From Cyanobacterium stanieri PCC 7202 (GTDB taxonomy: Bacteria > Cyanobacteriota > Cyanobacteriia > Cyanobacteriales > Cyanobacteriaceae): a stretch of 64,000 nucleotides of DNA. The stretch lies in NCBI GenBank assembly GCA_000317655.1, contig CP003940.1, forward strand, positions 124,001 to 188,000, in the 5' to 3' direction. Shown piece after piece: positions 35,967 to 44,777 of the stretch (within the stretch, counting starts at the first letter, position 1; each line of letters starts with the position of its first letter). The notes under the pieces were generated by a model. That model worked only from the letters and a program-made list of their open reading frames with translations. It was not told the origin of the DNA and ran no database searches. A program made the position numbers and the translations under genes.

Positions 35967-36101
35967 GTGAAATCAGTAAAACTGGGTGTTATAAAAAAGA
36001 ATATACTTGATAAATATAGTGATATTTATGTTGATGAAAATCAAGATTCTTTAGAGTATTTTACATTGTTATTTTTGAAAGAAGGAGCTATTAATGAGTG
36101 A
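35967..36101 (+). CDS. Possible 44-residue protein overlapping hsdS
   Basis: A GTG-started frame (MKSVKLGVIKKNILDKYSDI...) that ends at TGA 36099-36101, overlapping the hsdS ATG at 36094 by 8 bases. The hsdS ribosome-binding site (AAGGAG) lies inside it, so translation could be coupled. There is no clear ribosome-binding site for this frame and no recognised family. It could be the remnant of a HicA-like or other partner. Confidence 0.35.
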   Translation: MKSVKLGVIKKNILDKYSDIYVDENQDSLEYFTLLFLKEGAINE

Positions 36102-37266
36102 AGTATATGATTTAATTAAACTTAGTGATATATGTGAAATTAATATAGGTAAAACTCCATCGAGAAAAACTCCTGAATATTGGAATGGAGATCATTTATG
36201 GCTAAGTATTGGTGATATGGGAAAATCAAAAAATATTACTGATACTAAGGAAAAAATAACTGATGAAGGGGCAAAACTTTTTAAAAATAGATTGGTAGAA
36301 CCTGATACTCTTCTTTTTTCCTTTAAACTGTCTATTGGCAAAGTCGGAATTGCAAAAGTTCCTCTCTATACTAATGAAGCAATTGCATCTTTACCAATTA
36401 AAGATAAATCAAAACTTTATCATGGATATTTATTTTATGCTCTTCAAAGTTTGGATTTGACAGGAAAAACTGATCGTGCGGTTATGGGTAATACGCTTAA
36501 CAAGAGAAAATTAGAGGAAATTAAAATTCCTTTACCCCCGATCGCCCTTCAGCGTAGAATAGCGGATATACTGGATACAGCAGATAGAATCATTCAGAAA
36601 CGAAAAAAGGCGATCGCCCTTACCGAAGAACTACAAAAATCCATCTTTCTGGATATGTTTGGTGATCCTATTACGAATCCTAAAGGCTGGGAAGTAAAAA
36701 AACTAGAGGATGTTTGTCATAAAGTAACAGATGGAACTCATCAATCTCCACAATGGGAGATAAAAGGTATTCCTTTTATATTTGTCAGTAACATTGTCAA
36801 TGGAGAAATTGATTTTAATGTAAGTAAATATATCAGTGAAGATTCTTGGCAACAACTTACTTTAAGATGTCCTATTGAAATTAATGACATTCTATACACA
36901 ACAGTGGGTAGTTATGGTAATGCAGCATTAGTCAGAACAAATAAAAAGTTTTGTTTTCAAAGACATATCGCTCATATAAAACCTAATCCAGAGGAAATAG
37001 AACCTGAGTTTTTACTTGAATTGATGCAATCAGATGGAATTAAAAAACAAGCAGATACACAAGTAAGAGGAATAGCTCAAAAAACTCTTAATTTAAGAGA
37101 GTTAAAAACTTTTCCAATATTTAATCCTCCAATGATTTTGCAGAAAAAGTATATAGGTATTCGTAGAAACGTAGAATCACAATTAAAGGAACAAGAAAAA
37201 TTTTTAAAAGAATCAGAAAATTTATTTAACTCCCTATCCCAAAAAGCATTCAAAGGAGAACTGTAA
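36094..37266 (+). CDS. hsdS: Type I restriction system specificity subunit
   Basis: A 390-residue HsdS with two target-recognition domains. TRD1 (about 1-150) starts with 'LSDICEINIGKTPSRKTPEYWNG' and TRD2 (about 200-350) with 'WEVKKLEDVCHKVTDGTHQSP'. Each is followed by a conserved helix: 'IPLPPIALQRRIADILDTADRIIQKRKKAI' in the centre and 'FNPPMILQKKYIGIRRNVESQLKEQEKF' at the end. It sets the bipartite recognition sequence. Its composition is more AT-rich than its neighbours, as is common for exchanged specificity genes. AAGGAG precedes the ATG. Confidence 0.94.
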   Translation: MSEVYDLIKLSDICEINIGKTPSRKTPEYWNGDHLWLSIGDMGKSKNITDTKEKITDEGAKLFKNRLVEPDTLLFSFKLSIGKVGIAKVPLYTNEAIASLPIKDKSKLYHGYLFYALQSLDLTGKTDRAVMGNTLNKRKLEEIKIPLPPIALQRRIADILDTADRIIQKRKKAIALTEELQKSIFLDMFGDPITNPKGWEVKKLEDVCHKVTDGTHQSPQWEIKGIPFIFVSNIVNGEIDFNVSKYISEDSWQQLTLRCPIEINDILYTTVGSYGNAALVRTNKKFCFQRHIAHIKPNPEEIEPEFLLELMQSDGIKKQADTQVRGIAQKTLNLRELKTFPIFNPPMILQKKYIGIRRNVESQLKEQEKFLKESENLFNSLSQKAFKGEL

Positions 37267-37341
37267 ATACAGCATGGCTTAATGATTGTATGAAATATAA
37301 TTAAACAGTGCTGGAAATTGAAATATCAAAATATTATCACG

Positions 37342-37460
37342 ATTGCCCATTGCCCATTGCCCATTGCCTCTTGCCTCTTGCCCATTGCCTCTTGCCTATT
37401 GCCTATTGCCTATTGCCTATTGCCTCTTGCCTATTGCCTCTTGCCCATTGCCTATTGCCC
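37342..37460. repeat. Heptanucleotide tandem repeat (TTGCCYA/TTGCCTC)
   Basis: About 17 consecutive 7-bp units of ATTGCCC, ATTGCCT or CTTGCCT fill most of the hsdS-clpB gap. Shorter runs occur at 19711-19741, 40296-40320 and 46099-46141, and inverted at 48976-49002. It is comparable in kind to the heptanucleotide STRR repeats described in Nostoc. There are no spacers, so it is not a CRISPR array. Confidence 0.9.
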
Positions 37461-37533
37461 TCCAGAGAAAAGAGATGACAATTGGTTAAAAAAAGTTAAT
37501 AATTAATATCAAGTCACCCATAACTGATAGATA

Positions 37534-40167
37534 ATGCAGCCAACTGATCCGAATAAATTTACTGAGAGTGCTTGGGATGCCGTAGTGCGATCGCAAGAAG
37601 TATGTCGTAATTTCAAAAATCAAAACTTAGAAGTAGAACACCTCATTTTGGCGTTGTTAGAAGAAAACACCATCGCCGGGCAAATATTCACCCAAGCCAA
37701 GATAGATTTACCTACCCTCGAAAAACAATTACGCACCTTTGCCACTCGTCAGCCAAAAATGTTCAGTGTCAATCAACTGTATCTCGGGCGGGGTTTAGAC
37801 TTATTATTAGACAGGGCAGAAGCCTGTCGTGAGAGTTGGCAGGATGACATTATCGGTGTATCCCATATCCTCACCGCTTTTTCTGAAGATGAGCGCATCG
37901 GTAAACGTACCCTACGCACTTTCAACCTTGACGCGCAAGATTTTCAGTTACAAATAAAGTCTTTTAAAACCAGCATCGAACAGGCAGAGGAAACCAGTCA
38001 ACCCCCAGAAAATCAGGAAGCGGAAGAAAAAGAAGGCGCTCCCCTCGATAAATATGGTCGAGATTTGACCGAACAAGCTAAGGCTGGAAAACTTGACCCC
38101 GTCATTGGTAGGGATGATGAAATTAGGCGGGTAATTCAAGTTTTATCCCGTCGTACCAAAAATAACCCTGTGCTTATCGGTGAGCCGGGGGTAGGAAAAA
38201 CTGCCATCGCCGAGGGTTTAGCCCAAAGAATCGTCAATGGAGATGTACCAGAATCCCTCAAAAATCGTCAACTGATTTCCCTTGATATGGGCAGTCTCAT
38301 CGCAGGGGCAAAGTATAGAGGACAGTTTGAGGAGAGGTTGCGATCGGTATTAAAAGAAGTAATCGAGTCTGATGGGCAAATCATCCTCTTTATCGATGAA
38401 CTTCATACCGTAGTCGGTGCAGGTTCTCGGGAAGGGGGTGCCATGGATGCAGGAAACCTCCTCAAGCCTATGTTAGCGAGGGGAGAACTCCGTTGTATCG
38501 GTGCTACCACCCTAGATGAATACCGCAAACACATCGAAAAAGATCCTGCCCTTGAGCGCCGTTTTCAACAGGTATATATCAAACAACCCACCGTAGAGGA
38601 TACCATCTCAATTTTACGGGGTTTAAAAGAACGTTACGAAGTCCATCACGGGGTGAAAATTACCGACTCCGCCCTCATTGCGGCGGCTACCCTCTCCCAT
38701 AGATATATCACGGATCGTTTCTTGCCCGACAAAGCCATTGATTTGGTGGATGAAGCGGCGGCACGGTTGAAAATGGAAATCACCTCCAAACCCCTAGAAT
38801 TAGAGGCATTAGATCGCCGTCTGTTGCAGTTACAGATGGAACAGTTATCCCTCCAAGGGGAAGGTAAGGATGATAAATCTGCCCAAGAAAACCTCGAGCG
38901 CATCGAAACGGAAATCCATGAGTTGCAAGATAGGCAAAAGGAATTATCGTCTCAATGGTTGGAGGAAAAGGAATTATTAGACGAAATCAAGGCTCTGAAA
39001 ACCGAAGAGGAACAGGTGCGCCTAGAGTTGGATAAGGCAGAAAGGGCTTATGACCACGAAAAGGCGGCTCAGATAAAATACGGTAAGTTAGAAACCCTGC
39101 AACATGACATAGAAGCCAAGGAGGCGGAATTACTCAAAATTCAAGCCCAAGAAAACGCCATGTTACGGGAAAATGTCACCGATGCCGACATTGCCGAAAT
39201 TGTGGCAGGATGGACAGGGATTCCTATGAATCGCCTTTTAGAAACCGAACGCCAAAAATTGCTCGAGTTAGAATCCCATCTTCAAGAGCGAGTGGTGGGG
39301 CAGGGGGAAGCCGTATCCATTGTTTCCGCCGCCATCCGCAGGGCAAGGGCAGGAATGAAAGATCCTAGTCGTCCTATCGGTTCATTCCTCTTCATGGGGC
39401 CCACAGGGGTCGGAAAAACTGAATTAGCAAGGGCGATCGCAGCTTTTCTGTTTGACTCAGAAGATGCCATGGTGAGAATTGATATGTCAGAATACATGGA
39501 AAAACATTCCGTATCTCGTTTGTTGGGTGCGCCCCCCGGCTATGTGGGTTATGAAGAAGGAGGACAACTTTCCGAAGCCATCCGCCGTCGCCCCTATTCC
39601 GTGGTGTTATTGGATGAAGTGGAAAAAGCCCACCGTGATGTGTTTAATATCTTGTTACAGGTATTAGACGATGGCAGAATTACCGACAGTCAAGGGCGAT
39701 TGGTGGATTTTCGCAATACCATCATCGTCATGACTTCTAATATCGGTAGTGAGTATATTTTGAATTTAGGAGATAACGATACCAACTATGAGCAAATGCG
39801 CAGTAAAGTTTTAACCTCCTTGCGTAAACATTTCCGCCCCGAATTTTTGAACCGTATCGATGATTTGATTATCTTCCACAGCCTCAAAAAAGAGGAGTTA
39901 CGCCATATCGTCACCCTACAACTAGCTCGTTTACAAAGTTTACTGGGTGAACAACAAATTAAAATCGAGCTAACCCCAGAGGCACAGGACTATATTGTCA
40001 ATGTGGGTTATGATCCCAATTATGGCGCTCGTCCTCTGAAACGAGCAATCCAAAGGGAGTTAGAAAACCCCCTCGCCACCAAAATCCTCGATCTCACTTT
40101 CACCGAAGGGGATACGGTGTTAGTTAAATATGAGGATGAGGAATTGGTTTTTGCCAAAGCGGAATAA
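37534..40167 (+). CDS. clpB: ATP-dependent chaperone ClpB
   Basis: An 877-residue Hsp100 disaggregase. The N domain (about 1-150) is followed by NBD1 with Walker A GEPGVGKT (residue 216 on) and a long coiled-coil middle domain (about 400-530). That middle domain separates ClpB from ClpC. NBD2 has Walker A GPTGVGKT (622 on) and '[19 protein letters not shown]'. ClpB threads aggregated proteins with DnaK after heat stress. Cyanobacteria usually have two clpB genes; which paralogue this is cannot be settled here. Its TAA stop starts a 108-bp inverted-repeat element. Confidence 0.95.
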   Translation: MQPTDPNKFTESAWDAVVRSQEVCRNFKNQNLEVEHLILALLEENTIAGQIFTQAKIDLPTLEKQLRTFATRQPKMFSVNQLYLGRGLDLLLDRAEACRESWQDDIIGVSHILTAFSEDERIGKRTLRTFNLDAQDFQLQIKSFKTSIEQAEETSQPPENQEAEEKEGAPLDKYGRDLTEQAKAGKLDPVIGRDDEIRRVIQVLSRRTKNNPVLIGEPGVGKTAIAEGLAQRIVNGDVPESLKNRQLISLDMGSLIAGAKYRGQFEERLRSVLKEVIESDGQIILFIDELHTVVGAGSREGGAMDAGNLLKPMLARGELRCIGATTLDEYRKHIEKDPALERRFQQVYIKQPTVEDTISILRGLKERYEVHHGVKITDSALIAAATLSHRYITDRFLPDKAIDLVDEAAARLKMEITSKPLELEALDRRLLQLQMEQLSLQGEGKDDKSAQENLERIETEIHELQDRQKELSSQWLEEKELLDEIKALKTEEEQVRLELDKAERAYDHEKAAQIKYGKLETLQHDIEAKEAELLKIQAQENAMLRENVTDADIAEIVAGWTGIPMNRLLETERQKLLELESHLQERVVGQGEAVSIVSAAIRRARAGMKDPSRPIGSFLFMGPTGVGKTELARAIAAFLFDSEDAMVRIDMSEYMEKHSVSRLLGAPPGYVGYEEGGQLSEAIRRRPYSVVLLDEVEKAHRDVFNILLQVLDDGRITDSQGRLVDFRNTIIVMTSNIGSEYILNLGDNDTNYEQMRSKVLTSLRKHFRPEFLNRIDDLIIFHSLKKEELRHIVTLQLARLQSLLGEQQIKIELTPEAQDYIVNVGYDPNYGARPLKRAIQRELENPLATKILDLTFTEGDTVLVKYEDEELVFAKAE

Positions 40168-40272
40168 TATCAAGTTCGGATAAATTTTTACAATGAAAGT
40201 CCCCCAGAATTGGGGGATTTAGGGGGCAAAACAGGATTCCTTTTCATAACTGATTCGTCGAACTTGATATTA
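40165..40272. repeat. MITE-like element at the clpB stop codon
   Basis: TAATATCAAGTTCG (40165-40178) and CGAACTTGATATTA (40259-40272) are perfect 14-bp terminal inverted repeats. The 108-bp element carries the CCCCC/GGGGG palindrome (40196-40227) inside it. The first three bases of the left arm are the clpB TAA. Confidence 0.85.
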
Positions 40273-40329
40273 AGCGGCAGTACATCAGACTACTATTGCC
40301 CATTGCCCATTGCCTATTCCCTGTCTTAA

Positions 40330-41808
40330 CTAATCAACAGGTATCCACACAGAAATCGAACCTGCAGGACAAGGAAAATCACCCCACCCATTTTCGTCAG
40401 TGGTAACTCTTTCCTCGATATGTTCAGTGACATCCATATATTCACGATTAGCCTGTCCGATTTCCATAGTTTTAAAACCTGCCTCTCCGTTAGTTAATAC
40501 CACCGCAACACCTCCAGGGTGGTCATCATTCCCTAACCGAGTCCACCCTACCGTATTCGGATGATCAAAATAATCATACTGCTCCCCATAGGCATAATTT
40601 TGGCGTACCCACAAATATTTATCAATCAACCATTGATGACTATCTAACCACACTTCATGTTCTTCTCCATCATTGCCCGTATCCTTGTAATGGGCGCCAT
40701 AGTAATCGGCATAAAAAATACAAGGATAACCCTCACTCCTCAATAAAATCATGGCATAGGCATGGGGTTTAAACCAACCCTCCACCACCGACTCCAAAGA
40801 TTGCAAAGGTTGGGAGTCATGATTTTCCACCAACGTCACTGCCAAGGCAGGTTCATTTTTGACCAAGGAATTGTCAAAAATCGTCCTCAAGTCGTAATCA
40901 CTACCTTGTTTACTAGCCGCCGAAAAGTTGTAATGTAAAGGAGCATCAAATAGAGCCACATGACCATCGGTAACAGTGATAAAATGGTGTAGTGCTTCCA
41001 CTTCATAGGACCAATATTCCCCTACAGCAAATAAATCAGTTTTGGTATATGCCCGTAGATGATTTAACCACTCAGCAAAAAATTCTGCCTCTACGTGCTT
41101 GACGGCATCAAAACGAAAACCATCAACCCCAGTGGTATCCATATACCATTCTCCCCACTGTTTTAATGTCTCCCTCACTTCTTGATAACTAAAGTCAACA
41201 TTACAACCCATTAAATAGTCATAGTTACCATGTTCTAAATCTACTCCTTGATCAAAGGATTTACCCTCAAATAGATAAATGGCATCTTCTTCTCCCTCAT
41301 AGGCGTTATAATCCACTGAGTCAAAATCCCACCAATGTAGTTCAAAGTCGGAGTATTTGCCTTTACGTCCGGGGAAGGTAAAATGAGTCCATGCTTTGAT
41401 GGTTTTTTGTTCTCCAATGGCTTCGTGACGATTATGGGGATTATAGGGGGTTGCTTTTACTTCTTCTGCTTCATCGGCGCCCATACGATGGTTAAACACC
41501 ATATCTGCGTAGATATGAATACCCACCGATTGGGCTTTTTTGATGGCGTTCAAATATTCTTCTTTTGTGCCATATTTGGTTCTGATGGAACCTTTTTGAT
41601 CAAATTCCCCTAAATCGTATAAGTCATAAACTCCATAGCCCACGTCATAACCTCCGCCGATTCCTTTATAGGCAGGGGGTAGCCAAAGAGCGGTAATACC
41701 AACATCGGCTAATTCTTGGGCTTTTTGGGCTACTTCTGTCCATAAATTTCCATCGGGTTGGTTGTACCAGTGGAAATATTGCATCATTACGCCATTGGTT
41801 TCACTCAT
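40330..41808 (-). CDS. Alpha-amylase, GH13 family (cytoplasmic, liquefying type)
   Basis: A 492-residue glycoside hydrolase 13 protein without a signal peptide. It begins 'GVMMQYFHWYNQPDGNLW', as in Bacillus-type alpha-amylases of subfamily 5. Conserved regions: I 'IYADMVFNHR', II 'GFRFDAVKH' (nucleophile Asp), III 'AVGEYW' (acid/base Glu) and IV 'LVENHDSQPL' (transition-state Asp). It hydrolyses internal alpha-1,4 bonds of glycogen or maltodextrin inside the cell. It converges on clpB across the 108-bp repeat element. Confidence 0.95.
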   Translation of the reverse strand: MSETNGVMMQYFHWYNQPDGNLWTEVAQKAQELADVGITALWLPPAYKGIGGGYDVGYGVYDLYDLGEFDQKGSIRTKYGTKEEYLNAIKKAQSVGIHIYADMVFNHRMGADEAEEVKATPYNPHNRHEAIGEQKTIKAWTHFTFPGRKGKYSDFELHWWDFDSVDYNAYEGEEDAIYLFEGKSFDQGVDLEHGNYDYLMGCNVDFSYQEVRETLKQWGEWYMDTTGVDGFRFDAVKHVEAEFFAEWLNHLRAYTKTDLFAVGEYWSYEVEALHHFITVTDGHVALFDAPLHYNFSAASKQGSDYDLRTIFDNSLVKNEPALAVTLVENHDSQPLQSLESVVEGWFKPHAYAMILLRSEGYPCIFYADYYGAHYKDTGNDGEEHEVWLDSHQWLIDKYLWVRQNYAYGEQYDYFDHPNTVGWTRLGNDDHPGGVAVVLTNGEAGFKTMEIGQANREYMDVTEHIEERVTTDENGWGDFPCPAGSISVWIPVD

Positions 41809-41886
41809 AACTTTTTTTCCTATAATTGGGGTGATTCAATTATAGATTTTTCTTAAAAATTAGGAGCATATTTTTATTAAGAAAAA

Positions 41887-42168
41887 TTACAAAGTATGGT
41901 GATTATGTTCTGCCAAAATCTTCTCGAGTTTGGCTTCTTCTAGTTTAGAAATCATTCTGGTAGATTCATGAAGATCTCTTTGGGTTTTGGTTAAACTAAC
42001 GGTAGAACCTACGGAAAACAAGAGTCCCATGCCCATAAATGCTTTTACCCAAGGGTCAACGGGCATATAAAAAATACCGATGGATGTCACACTGATGGAA
42101 ATTAAAAAGGATAGCCATGTTTGAATTACCCATGCAGAACTATGGCTTTGATTTACTTGTTCTTTCAT
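41887..42168 (-). CDS. YiaAB two-helix domain membrane protein
   Basis: A 93-residue protein with two transmembrane helices. The signature 'SAWVIQTWLSFLISISVTSIGIFYMPVDPWVKAFMGMGLLFSVGSTVSLTKTQRD' agrees well with the YiaA/YiaB two-helix family, whose function is unknown. A charged tail ends in EHNHHTL. It lies 78 bases upstream of the amylase gene on the same strand. Confidence 0.85.
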   Translation of the reverse strand: MKEQVNQSHSSAWVIQTWLSFLISISVTSIGIFYMPVDPWVKAFMGMGLLFSVGSTVSLTKTQRDLHESTRMISKLEEAKLEKILAEHNHHTL

Positions 42169-42407
42169 TTTTTTACCCTCTTTTTATATTTTAATTAATG
42201 GCATATTTTTATTTTATAAGGGCTTTTTTTTCGTTATTTTCTCTTTGTGACACTATCAAAATTGTCTCTAAATTTGAATGATTTAGGAGTGATTTGCTGA
42301 TGATCTAGTATAGGGTACACACCCGTATAATAGGATTGGGGTATTTTTTGTATTATGCTTAATGATGAGGCGGAATAATCTATTTTAGTTTTTATATATT
42401 TAATTTT

Positions 42408-42935
42408 ATGGTTTCTACTTTTTTTCTGACGATTTTGTTAATGATCGGTCTATTCTTTTTTATTCGTGGCAGTATTAAAGATAGAACTGAGATTGTTACC
42501 CTTAGTTGTCCTGAAAATGAGGATAGCATCCTAGCTTATCTTCGAGATTATTTTCAACAACGATCTTACCAAGTAAAGGCGATCGATGGGGAAAAGAATA
42601 AGGTTACTTTGGAGGGTTTGGTTTCTCCTAGTGTATTTTTGGCGGTGTTTTTGAGCTTTTTGGCAGGATGTGGTTTATTTTCTTTTTCCCTTGTCTTAGG
42701 GATGTTATTTCATCCTCAAGTAAACTGGTTTATTGCCCTAATTATCTTATCGCCCATGGCAGGTTATTTTTATTGGAGAGGGGCAAAAAGAGTGGAAGAG
42801 GTTGCTTTTCGCATTGATAATGCCATTGATGAGAAGGAGAAAAAAGAAACTGTGATTACTATTCAAGCTCATCGAGATGAATTAATTAATTTACAAAGTT
42901 CTTTTCCTTTTAATTATGAAGTGAAAGAGGCATAA
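42408..42935 (+). CDS. Cofactor assembly of complex C subunit B (CCB1-like, DUF3529)
   Basis: A 175-residue membrane protein. The N-terminus 'MVSTFFLTILLMIGLFFFIRGSIKDRTE' forms one helix and is followed by a soluble stretch ('YLRDYFQQRSYQVKAIDGEKNKVTLEGLVSPS'). Two more helices and a charged tail come next. This matches the cyanobacterial/plastid DUF3529 family. In plants and algae CCB1 helps attach heme ci to cytochrome b6 of the b6f complex; the role here is inferred from the family. It converges on apcC with a hairpin terminator between. Confidence 0.82.
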   Translation: MVSTFFLTILLMIGLFFFIRGSIKDRTEIVTLSCPENEDSILAYLRDYFQQRSYQVKAIDGEKNKVTLEGLVSPSVFLAVFLSFLAGCGLFSFSLVLGMLFHPQVNWFIALIILSPMAGYFYWRGAKRVEEVAFRIDNAIDEKEKKETVITIQAHRDELINLQSSFPFNYEVKEA

Positions 42936-42942
42936 AAAATAT

Positions 42943-42966
42943 AGGGATGTTTAATACAACATCCCT
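42943..42966 (-). terminator. Terminator of the apcABC operon
   Basis: AGGGATGTT (42943-42951) pairs perfectly with AACATCCCT (42958-42966) around a 6-nt loop. On the minus strand the stem is followed by ATATTTTTTA, so it reads as an intrinsic terminator for apcC. It lies just past the convergent CCB1-like gene. Confidence 0.8.
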
Positions 42967-43034
42967 GAGATTATTATTTCTGGGGAGAATTTCATTATTT
43001 TGTTTCCCCCTATCTTTTTGTTTTTATAAGATTT

Positions 43035-43238
43035 TTATAGTAAGCCAGTGTTAGCCCCTTGTTTACCAGTTACTAATTGCACTTTAACGATAGAACCACC
43101 CATTTTTTGAATTCTCTGTTGTTCTTTGAACCAGTTATCGTAGGGAACTAATTTGGTAAAGTAGGTATTTTGTAATTCTCTTTGGGTTCTGATTCTGGTT
43201 TGACTTGGTACACAAGCCGTTACTTTAAACATTCTCAT
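43035..43238 (-). CDS. apcC: Phycobilisome core small linker polypeptide Lc7.8
   Basis: A 67-residue CpcD-type linker that caps allophycocyanin trimers in the phycobilisome core. The sequence 'MRMFKVTACVPSQTRIRTQRELQNTYFTKLVPYDNWF' is almost invariant among cyanobacteria. The ATG at 43238 has AAGGAG about 10 bases upstream. It is the third gene of the apcA-apcB-apcC operon, separated from apcB by 203 bases containing an unusual hairpin element. Confidence 0.97.
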   Translation of the reverse strand: MRMFKVTACVPSQTRIRTQRELQNTYFTKLVPYDNWFKEQQRIQKMGGSIVKVQLVTGKQGANTGLL

Positions 43239-43320
43239 ACGAGTGAGTCTCCTTTATGTGGAAAAATTTTTTAAGGGATTTTTTTATATTGAGAGAGATA
43301 TATATAAATCGAAAAGCTAC

Positions 43321-43402
43321 GGTTAGGAGTCAAGAGTCAATACTAAATTAACTAAACTATAGGGTGAAGTCAAACTGGCACTTACTCCTGACTTTCCTAA
43401 CC
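43321..43402. repeat. Long imperfect inverted repeat between apcB and apcC
   Basis: GGTTAGGAGTCAAGAGT (43321-43337) is complementary to the segment 43384-43402 (ACTCCTGACTTTCCTAACC), with one mismatch and a 2-nt bulge. They enclose about 46 bases. A smaller hairpin AACCT...AGGTT lies at its apcB side (about 43398-43416). It would form in the apc mRNA between the abundant apcAB and the less abundant apcC. Confidence 0.65.
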
Positions 43403-43441
43403 TGTGGGCTAAGGTTTTACTCTATCTACAAGCCTTAAGTC

Positions 43442-43927
43442 TTAGCTTAAGCCAGAGGAGATATAGTCGAAGTAAACACCCATTTCTTTACCAGCATCAG
43501 CACCAACTAAGCTAGCGGTTACTTCTTTCATAGCTTGGATAGCTTGAACGGTGGAGCTAATGGGTACTCCGAGGGAGTTGTAGGTTTCTTTTAAACCGTT
43601 TAATACGCGCTCATCTAAGATGGAAGCGTCACCTGCTAACATAGCGTAGGTAGCATAACGAAGATAGTAGTCTAAGTCACGGATACAAGCGGCGTAACGA
43701 CGGGTGGTGTACATGTTTCCACCGGGACGGGTTACGTCGGAGTACAATAAGGATTTAGCTACAGCTTCTTTTACGATGGTAGCAGCGTTAGCACTGATTA
43801 CACTAGCCGCACGAACACGGAGTTGACCACTTTGGAAGTAGCCTTTTAATTTTGCTAAAGCGTTAGCGTCAAGGTATTTACCTTGTACGTCGGAGGAGTT
43901 GATTACTGCAGTAATTGCGTCTTGCAT
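43442..43927 (-). CDS. apcB: Allophycocyanin beta subunit
   Basis: A 161-residue phycobiliprotein of the phycobilisome core, which binds one phycocyanobilin. The chromophore cysteine is in '[25 protein letters not shown]'. The N-terminus [20 protein letters not shown] is typical of ApcB. It pairs with ApcA into (alpha-beta)3 trimers that pass excitation to photosystem II. It lies 94 bases after apcA. Codon use is strongly biased, as in rbcL. Confidence 0.99.
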   Translation of the reverse strand: MQDAITAVINSSDVQGKYLDANALAKLKGYFQSGQLRVRAASVISANAATIVKEAVAKSLLYSDVTRPGGNMYTTRRYAACIRDLDYYLRYATYAMLAGDASILDERVLNGLKETYNSLGVPISSTVQAIQAMKEVTASLVGADAGKEMGVYFDYISSGLS

Positions 43928-44021
43928 GGTTATTTTCCTTTCTAATTAATTGACTTTATGTTAGTTTTGCAGGACTAAAAGAATTTTAGACTCGATAGGT
44001 TTAAGGAGTTATGGTTTAAAC

Positions 44022-44507
44022 CTATTGTAATGCTCCGACTACGTAGTCGAAGTAGGAAGCGGCTTCTGAGGTGTCTTCTGCAGACATTAAAGCGGTTGCA
44101 ACTTCTTTCATTTCACGTACACTTTGAGCTACTGCGCCAACGTCAGTACCTAAAGATTTGTACATTTCTTTTACGCCAACTAAGCCAATTTCTTCGATGG
44201 GGGTAACGTCACCTGCTACTACTCCGTAGGTGATTAGACGTAAATAGTAGTCCATGTCACGTAAACAGGTAGCGGTCATTTCTTCACCATAAGCATTTCC
44301 ACCGGGGGAAACGATGTCAGGGCGTTTTTGGAAGAGGCGATCGCCAGCTTCTTTGATGATGCGCTCACGAGAATCGGTTAAGGTTTGAGCGATTCTGAGA
44401 CGGCTTTCACCAGAAGAAACGAAGGATTTGATTCTGTCTAGTTCGCCGGGGCTTAAATAACGTGCTTCTGCGTCAGCATTCACGATGGATTTCGTGACGA
44501 TACTCAT
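44022..44507 (-). CDS. apcA: Allophycocyanin alpha subunit
   Basis: A 161-residue core phycobiliprotein. The N-terminus [23 protein letters not shown] and the bilin-binding '[24 protein letters not shown]' identify ApcA. A strong GGAGGAATCC ribosome-binding site lies just before the ATG. It is the first gene of apcABC. The 270 bases upstream are AT-rich and must hold the operon promoter. apcE is not in this window. Confidence 0.99.
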   Translation of the reverse strand: MSIVTKSIVNADAEARYLSPGELDRIKSFVSSGESRLRIAQTLTDSRERIIKEAGDRLFQKRPDIVSPGGNAYGEEMTATCLRDMDYYLRLITYGVVAGDVTPIEEIGLVGVKEMYKSLGTDVGAVAQSVREMKEVATALMSAEDTSEAASYFDYVVGALQ

Positions 44508-44777
44508 TTATGGATTCCTCCAAATAAATTAATTTAGATAGTTTTGTTTATTAAACCAGTTTTTTGATGTTCCTGGTATTTAAATTTTTTTGTTTGACTT
44601 TTGAGGGTCAATCTTTGAATCAGTATAACTTAAAGTTGTTATATTGATTAGCTTTTTTTATTTGGTCAGGTTATGTTCCCTTCCGAATGTTATTGTGCAG
44701 TATCAGGTATCATTTTTCTTCATTTTCTTAATACTTTTTAACAATATTCTTGATTTATCTCTTTTTTGACGGACTAT

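Noticed and set aside
37342-37460. CRISPR array
   Set aside because: The 7-bp units are contiguous with no spacers, and no cas genes are nearby.
37318-37506. 62-codon frame made of repeated Leu-Pro-Ile-Ala units
   Set aside because: It is just the translation of the 7-bp tandem repeat, which stays open because the period is not a multiple of three and lacks stops.
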